Of a stretch of DNA of 64,000 nucleotides, positions 25,479 to 32,705 are shown in pieces (the stretch's first letter is position 1; each line of letters opens with the position of its first letter). The notes under the pieces were generated by a model. The model worked only from the letters and a program-made list of their open reading frames with translations. It was not told the origin of the DNA and searched no databases. The translations under genes and the position numbers were made by a program. The stretch is from JAAELZ01 sp965237995 (GTDB lineage: Bacteria; Pseudomonadota; Gammaproteobacteria; Arenicellales; Poriferihabitantaceae): assembly GCA_965237995.1 (NCBI GenBank), contig CBDEGO010000004.1, forward strand, positions 248,001 through 312,000, given 5' to 3'.

Positions 25479-26290
25479 TATCGATCCCCACCATTTTGCT
25501 GATTAGCATAAGACCGTCGATCATTATAACCATCACGGTAAACATTAATACCGCCTGCCTTGTAAGCAACTACTAGCATTTGGTATAGACCTGCTACTTT
25601 GTAGAGCTTCGTTTGTGGGTCATAATCAGCTTCTAGTAGTTGTTTTTCTCCATCAATAACGCCATAGATAATAGGCAATGAAAACTTGTCATCGTCTAGT
25701 CTAATAAACGTAAACCGACCATTATCATAAACACTCGACACTAGGTTTTTTGTTAACGTGCTGGTGCCATATTCAGCCCAGGAATAATTTGTAAATATTT
25801 CTTTTTGGTAGCGTTTAATGGCATCTACTGCCCTATTTTCTCCTTCTTCAACAACTCTATTTAAGTCTGATTCTGTAATCGTTTTCTCAGGAACTATTAG
25901 AGCACTAGCATCACTAATAAATCGGCCCCCACGTGTTAAGGAAACGCATAGGTCAGAGTTTTTCGGGACAACCTTAACTAATATATCGTAAGCCTCACCC
26001 GACCGAGTTATAGCGGCGATAGTAGTGGAAGATCCAGCAGGCAAAGTAGATGTTGGTTGAACGAAAATATGCTTAGTTCCCACAGCACCCTCTACGTCCC
26101 ATAGTTTCGGACTCCCCACAACGGGCGCCATCACCAAAGGGTCATCCAAGGTTATGTGGATAGCATGAAACAACTCACCCTTTAACACAACCACATCGCC
26201 ATCTTTAACAGTAAGGTCGGTACAACTAGGGCCAGCAGCTAAAGATGACGCTGAGAAGAGAATTAAAATTAATGGAAGTAGTCGATACAT
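25478..26290 (-). CDS. VirB9/TrbG-like T4SS outer-membrane complex protein
   Basis: A 270-residue periplasmic protein with a signal peptide (MYRLLPLILILFSASSLAAG). The N domain contains the beta-rich HAIHITLDDPLVMAPVVGSPKLWDVEGAVGTKHIFVQPT stretch, and the C domain has YSWAEYGTSTLTKNLVSSVYDNGRFTFIRL and LPIIYGV...YKVAGLYQMLVVAYKAG. VirB9 joins VirB7 and VirB10 in the core complex spanning both membranes. It is coupled to virB10 by one base. Confidence 0.88.
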   Translation of the reverse strand: MYRLLPLILILFSASSLAAGPSCTDLTVKDGDVVVLKGELFHAIHITLDDPLVMAPVVGSPKLWDVEGAVGTKHIFVQPTSTLPAGSSTTIAAITRSGEAYDILVKVVPKNSDLCVSLTRGGRFISDASALIVPEKTITESDLNRVVEEGENRAVDAIKRYQKEIFTNYSWAEYGTSTLTKNLVSSVYDNGRFTFIRLDDDKFSLPIIYGVIDGEKQLLEADYDPQTKLYKVAGLYQMLVVAYKAGGINVYRDGYNDRRSYANQQNGGDR

Positions 26291-26299
26291 AGTTATACC

Positions 26300-27028
26300 T
26301 TATTTAACGGGTTTATCAGAAGGGTCAAAGTAGCGCTGAGTATTAACAATTTCTATGCCAACAGGATTGAAGCGCAAATAAGAAAGCATTTGGTCGTTAT
26401 TCTTAGTTCTAGGGTATTTGGCTATAATTTCGCTCTTACCCATGATGCGCCACTCAAGGGAGATAATGGATTCTTCAACACTTCTAGCGCCCAAGGCATC
26501 AATACTTACCTCGTCTACATAAACGTTGGTTCTATAAATGACGTTAGTTTTGTTTATAGTGGGCGTTTTTTCGATATGCTCAAAAATTGGATTGGCAATC
26601 ATCACCTTTCCGCAGTTATTTCCACAGGCAATCAATTTGCTTGCTACTTCCGCAGCATCAAAGCCCGACTCTGACTTAAAGTTTTTCGACAGTAAGGGCG
26701 ACATGAATTCAATAGCGGCACCATATTCAGCACGAACGGTCTGAGGGTCTTTTGAGTAACGAGCCTTAACGAAGCGCTCCAAAACAGCATCAATCGTCGA
26801 TTGAAAAAACTGAGGCTGGTTTGGCATATCATTAAAAGATACATCCCATGAAGAATTTGGAAAAACCCTAACCCAAGCTATATCAAGGTCAGAGCGATCT
26901 TTACGCAATTGAACATTATCATATGCAAAAACCAAAACCGTAATAGCCAAAAGCAGACTGACAACAAACCATCTATTGCGATCCACTTTAAGCACTGGCA
27001 GAGAGATTGGGGAATTATTTGTATTCAT
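26300..27028 (-). CDS. VirB8/TrbF-like T4SS inner-membrane protein
   Basis: A 242-residue bitopic protein: cytoplasmic N terminus (LPVLKVDRNRW), one transmembrane helix (FVVSLLLAITVLVFAY) and a periplasmic NTF2-like domain (QSTIDAVLERFVKARYSKDPQTVRAEYGAAIEFMSPLLSKNF ... SLEWRIMGKSEI). This is the VirB8/TrbF architecture, the assembly factor linking VirB10, B6 and B4. The start overlaps the VirB4 stop by 4 bases. Confidence 0.85.
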   Translation of the reverse strand: MNTNNSPISLPVLKVDRNRWFVVSLLLAITVLVFAYDNVQLRKDRSDLDIAWVRVFPNSSWDVSFNDMPNQPQFFQSTIDAVLERFVKARYSKDPQTVRAEYGAAIEFMSPLLSKNFKSESGFDAAEVASKLIACGNNCGKVMIANPIFEHIEKTPTINKTNVIYRTNVYVDEVSIDALGARSVEESIISLEWRIMGKSEIIAKYPRTKNNDQMLSYLRFNPVGIEIVNTQRYFDPSDKPVK

Positions 27029-29511
27029 ACCGCAGCTCGTTCCTCTAATTTAGCTATAAAGGCGTTAGTACCCTCAAACACACCCAACTCCTTAATTAAC
27101 TGCTCGCGCTCGACAGCCTCCAAAGGTTTAGAAGTGCAAAGCGCATATTGACGCTTATCTACATTAAGTTGCACTACCTTCGATATCCCCGCCCGCCGTT
27201 GAACAATAAGCATTTCCTTTCTAGGTTCTAGTTGTTGGATAGTGTTTATTTCACCCGTAGTCAATTTAAAGCCCCTTTTGTAAGCCTCTTCGTCGATTGC
27301 AGGATCAGCCATAAAAAAGAAAGATGCCGCCGCCGACCTTAATGCCGACCAATCGGGTATATTTATAAATTCATTGGGAGACTGCGACCAAAGCGACAAG
27401 CCCATCATATGCTTACGCCCCGTTCTAATATAATTAACCACCTTGTCCGTTTCGCGCTTAGACTTAAATAAACTATGAGCCTCGTCTATATCAAGCATCT
27501 TTGGAAGGTGACGGTTACGAGGATCTTCAAACAATAATTGGTTTCTAAAAAATATCTCTTTCAATGCCAAGTCGTGCAATACAGGTATATCTTTCACGTT
27601 GGATAAATTAAAAACTCCAACGGGTATATCCGAAATACCAAGCGCGTCTTGCTGAACATAAAACAAACCTTCGTAAATACCGCCCTCATAGTAATCTTTG
27701 AGCTTATCTCTTAACGATTGTGAGATCATACCCACAAGCCCCGGAAACGAACGGAGCGGGTCCCCTTCGCCAAAGGCCATAACCTGCCTAATACAAGTAG
27801 ATAAATTAATCTCTTCCTCTGCCGTAAGGGTATTAGCATCACTAGCGTTGTTATGCGATAGCATAGACACTACCAACTCTTTTATGTGAGCGCCAACAAC
27901 CGGGTGATTAGTTTCATTAGCTGAAACAAAGGGGTTCAAACCCCTCTCTTGTTCAATGTCTAATGAAAAGATAGCGCCCTGCTCCCCATATAACCGAGCT
28001 ACTGGCTCCGTTCCTGGGTCAACATCAATAGCTCTATAGAAGCCACCGTACTTGGGCCAGTGTGTAGCTAGTGTATTTTTAGTGAAGGATTTACCCGTTC
28101 CGATAGGGCCTATGCCAATTGTACCTACACTACCATCCAAGAATGGCGTATAGCAAAAAGGCTCGTTAGATCTTGTTTGGAACGTAAACAAATGTTGTTT
28201 GTTTAGATCGTCAGAGTGCGGAAAGCCTAACGAATCTTTGGAAAACGCAGCACAGGCCGCATACTGTGAAACCGTAAAAGGCTTTTTCCTAACTTCGACC
28301 GCCGGAACAGTAGGCATTGTCTGTCTGAATATAAATGGAATGGCCCGACTTTCCCATACAAGGCCAGCACCCGCAGACTCAAATTTAGATTGTACCGGCG
28401 GGCTGTCCTTTCTTAGTCTAGCAATATCCCCAAATAACGTAAGTGTAGAAGTGAAGTTACCCCACTTTTCGGGCAAGCTACTCGCTTCGTCAAGTTCGTC
28501 GATGGCCTTCTGGTGTGATTTACGAACAATTTGTTGTTGCTCATTATCATCACGACCCGTAAGCATATCAGCAATATTTAAGTTGTAACGCGTTAGCTCG
28601 TCCTTTCTACTGGAGAAAAGACGGTTGTTTTCATAAGAAGAAAAAGGGCTAAAACGCGTACAGTAAACCGAATTATTAAGGTTCAGCAAAGGGGCATTTT
28701 CGCCATGGAAAAAACCAGCAGGCGGAACAGATTGATCTAACCAACTATACACCGAACCGAAGCGCACAAAAACGTCTTCCACGCCACGAATCAAAAGGCA
28801 AGGCATACCCTTGGCAGTCACCACACTAGCATCACCATCAGGCAAGTGGTTTTGCCAATTTTCAAGAGGCGGATTAGGTGTCGATAACAAAAAAGATTTG
28901 TTGTACGTCGCTAGAAAACGAGTGATTGACCACACATCATTATTATTCAAAATATGTGTTTCCATAATCATCTGCAATCGAGACTGAGTAGATTTAACAG
29001 AATCAAGCAACGTTTCGTACATGTCATTAAGAGTTTCTTCAAAAAGAGTAATGCTACCTCTTTGACTAAACGAACTTTTTAAACGTTTCCGAGATTCCTT
29101 GGACATAAAAGAAAGCGCGTCCAAGACAATAGACGAGACCGAGGGCCTAGAATAAAAACCCGGCGCTGGTTCTATCTCAAAAAATAGCACCGTCCTTGTG
29201 CTACTCATGTTTTGCTTATTTAAAAATGACTGCCTTGCTTCAACCACAAGCTGCGCCACGGGGTTGTCTGGTTTGTCGTACTTTATCTGCGCTCCATCAG
29301 TGGAGATACGGTAAGAGGTAACTATTATATTAGAAGGTATAGTTACTAAGATATTGCGAAAGATCCTATTAAATGTAAACAAATCTGATTCTGTGAAAAC
29401 AGACAAATCGACACCACCTAACTCAATGCCAACCACAAGTGTTCCCCTTGTGGTCAGCATCACATCCCCGAAAGGAGAGTAAAGGTTGGTTATGTCGCTA
29501 TAATCCTTCAT
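27025..29511 (-). CDS. VirB4/TrbE-like T4SS ATPase
   Basis: An 828-residue ATPase, the largest gene of the system. The N-terminal ~430 residues match the VirB4 N domain (YSDITNLYSPFGDVMLTTRGTLVVGIELGG, with a CagE/TrbE-type organisation). The C-terminal motor has Walker A GPIGTGKSFTKN near residue 468 and Walker B KMLDIDEAHSLF, followed by MGLSLWSQSPNEF. VirB4 powers pilus biogenesis and substrate transfer. It is intact, with no frameshift, which argues that the apparatus is or was recently functional. Confidence 0.95.
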   Translation of the reverse strand: MKDYSDITNLYSPFGDVMLTTRGTLVVGIELGGVDLSVFTESDLFTFNRIFRNILVTIPSNIIVTSYRISTDGAQIKYDKPDNPVAQLVVEARQSFLNKQNMSSTRTVLFFEIEPAPGFYSRPSVSSIVLDALSFMSKESRKRLKSSFSQRGSITLFEETLNDMYETLLDSVKSTQSRLQMIMETHILNNNDVWSITRFLATYNKSFLLSTPNPPLENWQNHLPDGDASVVTAKGMPCLLIRGVEDVFVRFGSVYSWLDQSVPPAGFFHGENAPLLNLNNSVYCTRFSPFSSYENNRLFSSRKDELTRYNLNIADMLTGRDDNEQQQIVRKSHQKAIDELDEASSLPEKWGNFTSTLTLFGDIARLRKDSPPVQSKFESAGAGLVWESRAIPFIFRQTMPTVPAVEVRKKPFTVSQYAACAAFSKDSLGFPHSDDLNKQHLFTFQTRSNEPFCYTPFLDGSVGTIGIGPIGTGKSFTKNTLATHWPKYGGFYRAIDVDPGTEPVARLYGEQGAIFSLDIEQERGLNPFVSANETNHPVVGAHIKELVVSMLSHNNASDANTLTAEEEINLSTCIRQVMAFGEGDPLRSFPGLVGMISQSLRDKLKDYYEGGIYEGLFYVQQDALGISDIPVGVFNLSNVKDIPVLHDLALKEIFFRNQLLFEDPRNRHLPKMLDIDEAHSLFKSKRETDKVVNYIRTGRKHMMGLSLWSQSPNEFINIPDWSALRSAAASFFFMADPAIDEEAYKRGFKLTTGEINTIQQLEPRKEMLIVQRRAGISKVVQLNVDKRQYALCTSKPLEAVEREQLIKELGVFEGTNAFIAKLEERAAV

Positions 29512-29526
29512 ACCAGATTACTAATC

Positions 29527-29859
29527 TTATCCGAATAGAGCTGTCAAAAAGAGCGCTGCGCTTGCCAACATTGCTACACCAATAACGACACGAAACAAAC
29601 CACCCAATGCGCCACCACTCGGCGCGTACATCCAAGCCAGAATAAAACCGACCAATGCAATAAATGACAAAGCCAACATCATCGGACCGCCGACAAAGTT
29701 TACTATGTTCTGCATGAATGATATTACATTGTCAAATATCGATAGATCACCGGCTGCGGTACCGATGTCAAATGTCTCTACCGCAAACACCCTTGGCGCT
29801 GACAAAAGAGCCAAAAAAGATAACGCGCCCGATTTGTATTTTTTTAGATTTAAATTCAT
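29527..29859 (-). CDS. VirB2/TrbC-like T4SS major pilin
   Basis: About 110 residues from the ATG at 29859 (an ATG at 29877, overlapping the previous stop, is also possible). A long signal peptide ends at APRVFA|VETFD. The mature protein has the two-helix pilin pattern: FMQNIVNFVGGPMMLALSFIALVGFILAWMYAP, a Gly-rich turn SGGALGG, and LFRVVIGVAMLASAALFLTALFG. It lies between virB3 and virB4 homologues, as in other P-type systems. Confidence 0.85.
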   Translation of the reverse strand: MNLNLKKYKSGALSFLALLSAPRVFAVETFDIGTAAGDLSIFDNVISFMQNIVNFVGGPMMLALSFIALVGFILAWMYAPSGGALGGLFRVVIGVAMLASAALFLTALFG

Positions 29860-29863
29860 TGTA

Positions 29864-30184
29864 TTAATTGTCCTCATCTTTTATAAATGTTAATGATTTG
29901 GTTTTGTTGGCAAATCCCGTAAAATGATCTGCCAAGCCACGGGAGTTAAGAAAAATAGTCATGAAATCAGGATCGTTCCTAAAAGCCCTGTAGGATAATA
30001 AAAATAATAAGAGAAAGATGCAAACCCCGGATAAAATACCAGCTAGAAAAGATGCTGTTGTTTCCCTTATAATGAAAACCATACCCGCAGAGAAAGCTAT
30101 AATCGGCACAGCTACCTTTGAAGGCAAACCGAGAATCAGTTTATCTTTCAAGAACACTTGGCGCACCTTAAGCGCCTCATTCAT
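29864..30184 (-). CDS. VirB3/TrbD-like T4SS inner-membrane protein
   Basis: 106 residues from the ATG at 30184, chosen because AAAGAGAT precedes it as a ribosome binding site and because an upstream in-frame extension would cover the operator palindrome at 30234. Features are ALKVRQVFLKDKLILGLPSKVAVPIIAF, a helix pair (AFSAGMVFIIRETTASFLAGILSGVCIFLLLFLL), and DPDFMTIFLNSRGL, which resembles the DP..M..V end of VirB3/TrbD. It is the first gene of the main T4SS operon (B3-B2-B4-B8-B9-B10-lipoprotein-B1-B6-lipoprotein-B5). Confidence 0.8.
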   Translation of the reverse strand: MNEALKVRQVFLKDKLILGLPSKVAVPIIAFSAGMVFIIRETTASFLAGILSGVCIFLLLFLLSYRAFRNDPDFMTIFLNSRGLADHFTGFANKTKSLTFIKDEDN

Positions 30185-30233
30185 TATCTCTTTATTAGAC
30201 TGGTCCAAAATTTTATTATAGCGTTTAATAATT

Positions 30234-30250
30234 GATATATATAATATATC
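30234..30250. promoter_or_regulatory. Element operator copy 2 (exact 17-bp palindrome)
   Basis: GATATATATAATATATC is identical to 20131-20147. It lies between the virB3 start (30184) and the divergent 83-residue gene (30267), where it could repress both the T4SS operon and that gene. Confidence 0.72.
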
Positions 30251-30266
30251 ATAACGTCGAGAAAAA

Positions 30267-30518
30267 ATGGTAGACAAAAAGCAAAACTATAACGATCAAA
30301 TGTTAATCAGAACAGATCAGAAAGAAATGTTTGACAGCACCATCACAAAGGAAGAGCTAGGTTTTAGTACTAGCCGTACAGCCATGGTAAACCTAATGAT
30401 GACAATATGGATAAAGCACCTGCACCCTAAATATAAAAGCGGAAACCATAGCTCTATCTCAGAATTTGAGCTTTATGAGGCTTTAACCAGTTTCATACAA
30501 TCTGATGAGAAAAAATAG
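30267..30518 (+). CDS. 83-residue putative ribbon-helix-helix DNA-binding protein
   Basis: A small protein whose N-terminal half fits a ribbon-helix-helix fold: a strand (DQMLIRTDQKEM) followed by two helices (SFTITKEELGFSTSRTAM-like, VNLMMTIWIKHLHP). The operator palindrome ends 17 bases before its start, as expected for an autoregulated repressor. The last 26 bases overlap the convergent virB11 gene. It is the best candidate for the factor binding the three palindromes, but the RHH assignment rests on pattern only. Confidence 0.55.
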   Translation: MVDKKQNYNDQMLIRTDQKEMFDSTITKEELGFSTSRTAMVNLMMTIWIKHLHPKYKSGNHSSISEFELYEALTSFIQSDEKK

Positions 30519-31479
30519 TTCTTATAGATACATCATCTAGGTATTCGACAACCTCGGTTACTTTCCTGACGCCATTTATGTTATTAATAAATATACCCTT
30601 ATCAATAAAAGAATACAAATCGATGATTGCATCGTCTCTATCAATAGGGTAAGCACGTGAAACCATACCACCAATACGGTTAATAGCCTTAACGCAACTT
30701 TTTGCGTGCATAGTCGTGATCACCCCATCATGACCCGTGTTGAGGCCATCAAAAAGAGCGGCGGCAGCTTCAGGCTTTCGTATCTCACCAACGATTAATC
30801 TGTCAGGTGTCTTTCTTAGGGCGTCCTCAATCAGATTAGAAAGTGTAACCGTTGTCTTAGCCCGGTGCTGAGAAATAGTATCAGGCACAATCATCGGAGT
30901 AGAAAGCTGTACGTTGATCACAATTTCGCTTGTGTCCTCAACCGTTACTACATGGTCAAGGGTGTCGAAAGGCAGCTCACCAAGCATTGCATTAAGCAGG
31001 GTTGTTTTACCTGTATTGGTAGAACCAACAATTAGAATAGAGTCTTTATCGATTATCATTTGACGAAATATGCTTGCTAATTCATCATCGAACGAACCAA
31101 ACGAAACAAGATCACTCAAGCTAAATGTTTGCTCAGGGAATAGACGTAGAGTGAGTTTTGTTGTTGTAACAGAACGAGGCGGGCAGATGGCACTAATACG
31201 AGAGCCATCAGGCAGCGAACCTTCGAGAGAAGGAGAGCGCACAGAAAAATCCAAACCCATGTTGTTACCAATTTGGTATATAAGACTCGTTAGGTTTGCC
31301 TCCGAATCAAAACTACCGTCAAAAAGGTGCCTCCCATTCCCATCGTCAAAATATATCTTGTCGTATTTATCGACAAATATATTTGTCACGCCTGGCATTT
31401 CAAATAACGGAACCAACGGCGCTAAAAACCTAGATACTATTTCAGATTGAATGTCTTGAATATTATTGCCAATTTTCAT
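30493..31479 (-). CDS. VirB11/TrbB-like T4SS ATPase
   Basis: A 328-residue hexameric secretion ATPase with Walker A ILIVGSTNTGKTTLLNAML near residue 155, the Asp box (VTVEDTSEI), Walker B-like DRLIVGEIRKPEA and the His box (GHDGVITTMHAKS). The N domain has the usual FVDKYDKIYFDDG strand set. It is encoded separately from the main virB operon, translationally coupled (4-base overlap) to the upstream winged-helix/nuclease-like gene and convergent with the RHH-like gene. Confidence 0.93.
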   Translation of the reverse strand: MKIGNNIQDIQSEIVSRFLAPLVPLFEMPGVTNIFVDKYDKIYFDDGNGRHLFDGSFDSEANLTSLIYQIGNNMGLDFSVRSPSLEGSLPDGSRISAICPPRSVTTTKLTLRLFPEQTFSLSDLVSFGSFDDELASIFRQMIIDKDSILIVGSTNTGKTTLLNAMLGELPFDTLDHVVTVEDTSEIVINVQLSTPMIVPDTISQHRAKTTVTLSNLIEDALRKTPDRLIVGEIRKPEAAAALFDGLNTGHDGVITTMHAKSCVKAINRIGGMVSRAYPIDRDDAIIDLYSFIDKGIFINNINGVRKVTEVVEYLDDVSIRTIFSHQIV

Positions 31480-32210
31480 AAGTATTTATTTCTTTCGTTA
31501 ATGCTTAAGCTGTCCAAATCCTCAACTGTAGCAAACTCAAATTTGTCGCGTCCTTTGCGTGGCAAAGAGCCACTATCTACCGCAATTAATTTCCCAGCCA
31601 CTTGTCTGTATATAGGCCACTCATCTTCGTCAAATAGTGATTTATATAAATCTAATGATTTGACGTTTCTAAAAACATAAAGAGCTTTGTCAATACTCAA
31701 CTCTTCTAATGTTCTGAACGTCATTAAAAGCTTTCTATAAATTCGGCTTTTAGACTTACTGTGTAATTCAACTTCTAAAACCAAAGTCTCATTTTCGTTA
31801 TAGATAATAGCATCAGACCGATATGAAAATGGTGCTTCAATCATTAGCGGAGTCATGACACGATTTATCACATGATAAGGATTTCGGTTATCCGATAAAC
31901 AATTTGCCAAATACTGAACCAATGTGTCATGTTCTATGGTGCTAATAGGTAGTGAAGTTCGACGGAAACCAAGCGGATAATCGAAACCGTATTTAAGAAA
32001 CGCACTATTGCGCGCTAATGATGTAGGTAAAAGATAATTACGCTGGCGAATAAAAACGCTGTCAATAAACCCCTTATCTATAAGCCTTTTCACCAAAGCC
32101 GAGTTAGAGCCATACGCACGACGTATAGAATGAGACAAAAGGGAAGCCGTTGAAAAGCGCCACCTACAAAGATGATCTATTAATCTATCGTCGAAAGATG
32201 GTCTACTCAT
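31476..32210 (-). CDS. Winged-helix plus PD-(D/E)XK-like protein (replication-relaxation-like)
   Basis: A 244-residue protein. Residues about 1-65 look like a winged helix (RWRFSTASLLSHSIRRAYGSNSALVKRLIDKGFI). Residues about 130-155 (YRSDAIIYNENETLVLEVELHSKSK) match a nuclease-fold core, with Asp, then E-x-E, then Lys. This two-part layout resembles the replication-relaxation (Replic_Relax) family found on plasmids and conjugative elements. It is the first gene before virB11 and follows the noncoding stretch at 32211-32705. No classical relaxase is seen elsewhere, so it is a candidate for origin recognition or nicking. Confidence 0.5.
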   Translation of the reverse strand: MSRPSFDDRLIDHLCRWRFSTASLLSHSIRRAYGSNSALVKRLIDKGFIDSVFIRQRNYLLPTSLARNSAFLKYGFDYPLGFRRTSLPISTIEHDTLVQYLANCLSDNRNPYHVINRVMTPLMIEAPFSYRSDAIIYNENETLVLEVELHSKSKSRIYRKLLMTFRTLEELSIDKALYVFRNVKSLDLYKSLFDEDEWPIYRQVAGKLIAVDSGSLPRKGRDKFEFATVEDLDSLSINERNKYL

Positions 32211-32251
32211 TTTTTAATATCTGGAAAAAAATAAAATCGAAATAAACAGAC

Positions 32252-32270
32252 CCTCACGCTTTGCGTGGGG
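32252..32270. repeat. Hairpin followed by AGTATTAAA
   Basis: CCTCACGC pairs with GCGTGGGG (one G-T wobble) around a TTT loop, followed by AGTATTAAAT. The stem-then-GTATTAAA layout recalls the hairpin at 38538-38561. Confidence 0.45.
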
Positions 32271-32377
32271 AGTATTAAATCTTCTCCGAAGCATTACATG
32301 CAAGCCAGATTAGCAAAATCTATATCGACACGCTTTCAGCGAGCGCCTTTATTTTACAAACCCTAGCTTGCTAAAAT

Positions 32378-32400
32378 GAAAAACCGCCCAACGGTTTTTC
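32378..32400. terminator. Nine-base-pair perfect hairpin, terminator-like
   Basis: GAAAAACCG (32378-32386), loop CCCAA, CGGTTTTTC (32392-32400). The A-tract and T-tract are part of the stem, so it could act as a weak bidirectional terminator or as an oriT-type hairpin. Confidence 0.5.
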
Positions 32401-32705
32401 TAACAAGCACGTTAGAAGCTAACCAATTAAATTCGCGCGCCCAAGGCGGACAATTAGGTAACAGCCTAATCGTCATCTGTCACGCTGACGATTGCGCTAT
32501 AAAATGTCGAATAATACTCACATCCAAGCGATATTTATTTGACAAAAGATGTATGTTTATTAAATAAATAAATCTCCAACAAATACTTTAATCATCTTCC
32601 AAAGTAATATGGTTTATCATTAATAAGTCATATTGTATATTAGATTGAAATGATAGACTACAACCAGATTTTATAAGTGGTTCCAGTGGAACCCGACAGA
32701 TTAAT

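Larger units (their letters stand above)
32211..32705. other. Noncoding stretch with several hairpins, candidate oriT region
   Basis: About 495 bases between the divergent winged-helix/nuclease-like gene and the coupling-protein gene. It contains hairpins at 32252-32270 (CCTCACGC/GCGTGGGG), 32378-32400 (9-bp perfect stem GAAAAACCG/CGGTTTTTC), an ATTAGG/CCTAAT pair near 32453-32470 and a CGTCA/TGACG pair just after. The only open frame here, starting at 32376, runs through the hairpins and has no protein-like character. A position between the DNA-processing candidate and the coupling protein suits an origin of transfer. Confidence 0.45.

Noticed and set aside
32376..32567. 63-codon plus-strand open frame in the noncoding stretch before the coupling-protein gene
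   Set aside because: Its start lies in a perfect 9-bp hairpin, it runs across further hairpins, has no ribosome binding site and no protein-like composition.
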